Origin: Ricordea florida
Taxonomy: Eukaryota; Cnidaria; Anthozoa; Corallimorpharia; Ricordeidae
DNA length: 64,000 nucleotides
NCBI GenBank assembly: GCA_949710005.1
Contig: OX453275.1
Coordinates: 26,682,218-26,746,217, forward strand
Direction: 5' to 3'
A program made the translations under genes and the position numbers. Numbering within the stretch: the first letter of the stretch is position 1; each line of letters starts with the position of its first letter. This document shows, in pieces, positions 63,561 through 64,000 of the stretch. Under the pieces are notes generated by a model, which was not told the origin of the DNA, did no database searches, and saw only the letters and a program-made list of their open reading frames with translations.

Positions 63561-64000
63561 GCACTAGTTGTACAGCTTGCATCTGTCTACATCAGATAAA
63601 AAAGTAATAAGCATATTGTATCAGATGTTAGCAAATCAATCACAAGTACAGTACACAGAATTGTTCAGTACTGTTTCTTTTTTCCTTTCATTCATGCATG
63701 AGAGCATGCTTTTAAAAACTCGAATTAAAGCTGAGCATTACAACTGTGATTTGTTACATAAAGAACACGAAATGATGTCCACACTTAAAGAGATCCATAG
63801 TCGGACTGTCTGAAATGCGCTTTAGAAGTAATGGCAGTGACGAACCATGATACAACGATGAGTGATTTCGAAAACTTTGAAAACATAGTGTTTTTTTTTA
63901 CACGAACAAAGTGACCTTACAACGCTGATTACGTTGACGTAACTCAGTGGGGAAATTTAATGGCGGTGGATGTTCTTTCTTTCCATTCTTAATGAAAACC
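63561..64000. other. Right end of the window; no gene recognised
   Basis: An 81-codon frame (63568-63813) has no motif. Confidence 0.4.

Overview
The window reads as animal nuclear DNA, most likely from a cnidarian and probably an anthozoan such as a stony coral. This is inferred from spliced genes with GT-AG introns, a metazoan ALR/GFER sulfhydryl oxidase gene, and a dense mix of repeats: a Polinton, Gypsy, CR1/L2-like and Penelope-like elements, a MULE, Crypton-like recombinases, foldback elements and a tRNA-derived SINE. No bacterial operons, rRNA genes or CRISPR arrays are present. REGION 1 (1 to about 12.4 kb) is part of a Polinton/Maverick (adintovirus-like) element. Compact, mostly minus-strand genes overlap or nearly abut. 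They include a zinc-ribbon protein, several small coiled-coil or membrane proteins, an RPB6-like protein, an acidic-tailed putative DNA-binding protein, an N-terminal piece of a double-jelly-roll major capsid protein, a plus-strand retroviral-type integrase and a protein-primed type DNA polymerase B with two frameshifts. The packaging ATPase and maturation protease are not seen; they may lie left of base 1. REGION 2 (about 14.8 to 40.7 kb) is a very large inverted duplication. The left arm (about 14.8-25.4 kb) and right arm (about 26.3-40.7 kb) are reverse-complement copies around a spacer of about 0.9 kb. The left arm plus spacer holds a complete three-exon minus-strand ALR/GFER gene. The right arm holds only exons 2 and 3 and is broken. 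Both arms carry a decayed DUF3504/Crypton-like tyrosine recombinase near their outer ends. The arms differ by many private insertions: a Gypsy element with identical LTRs and a 5-bp target duplication in the right arm, a 2-kb TIR element in the left, plus foldback elements, a LINE 3' fragment and a TCGCGA minisatellite.
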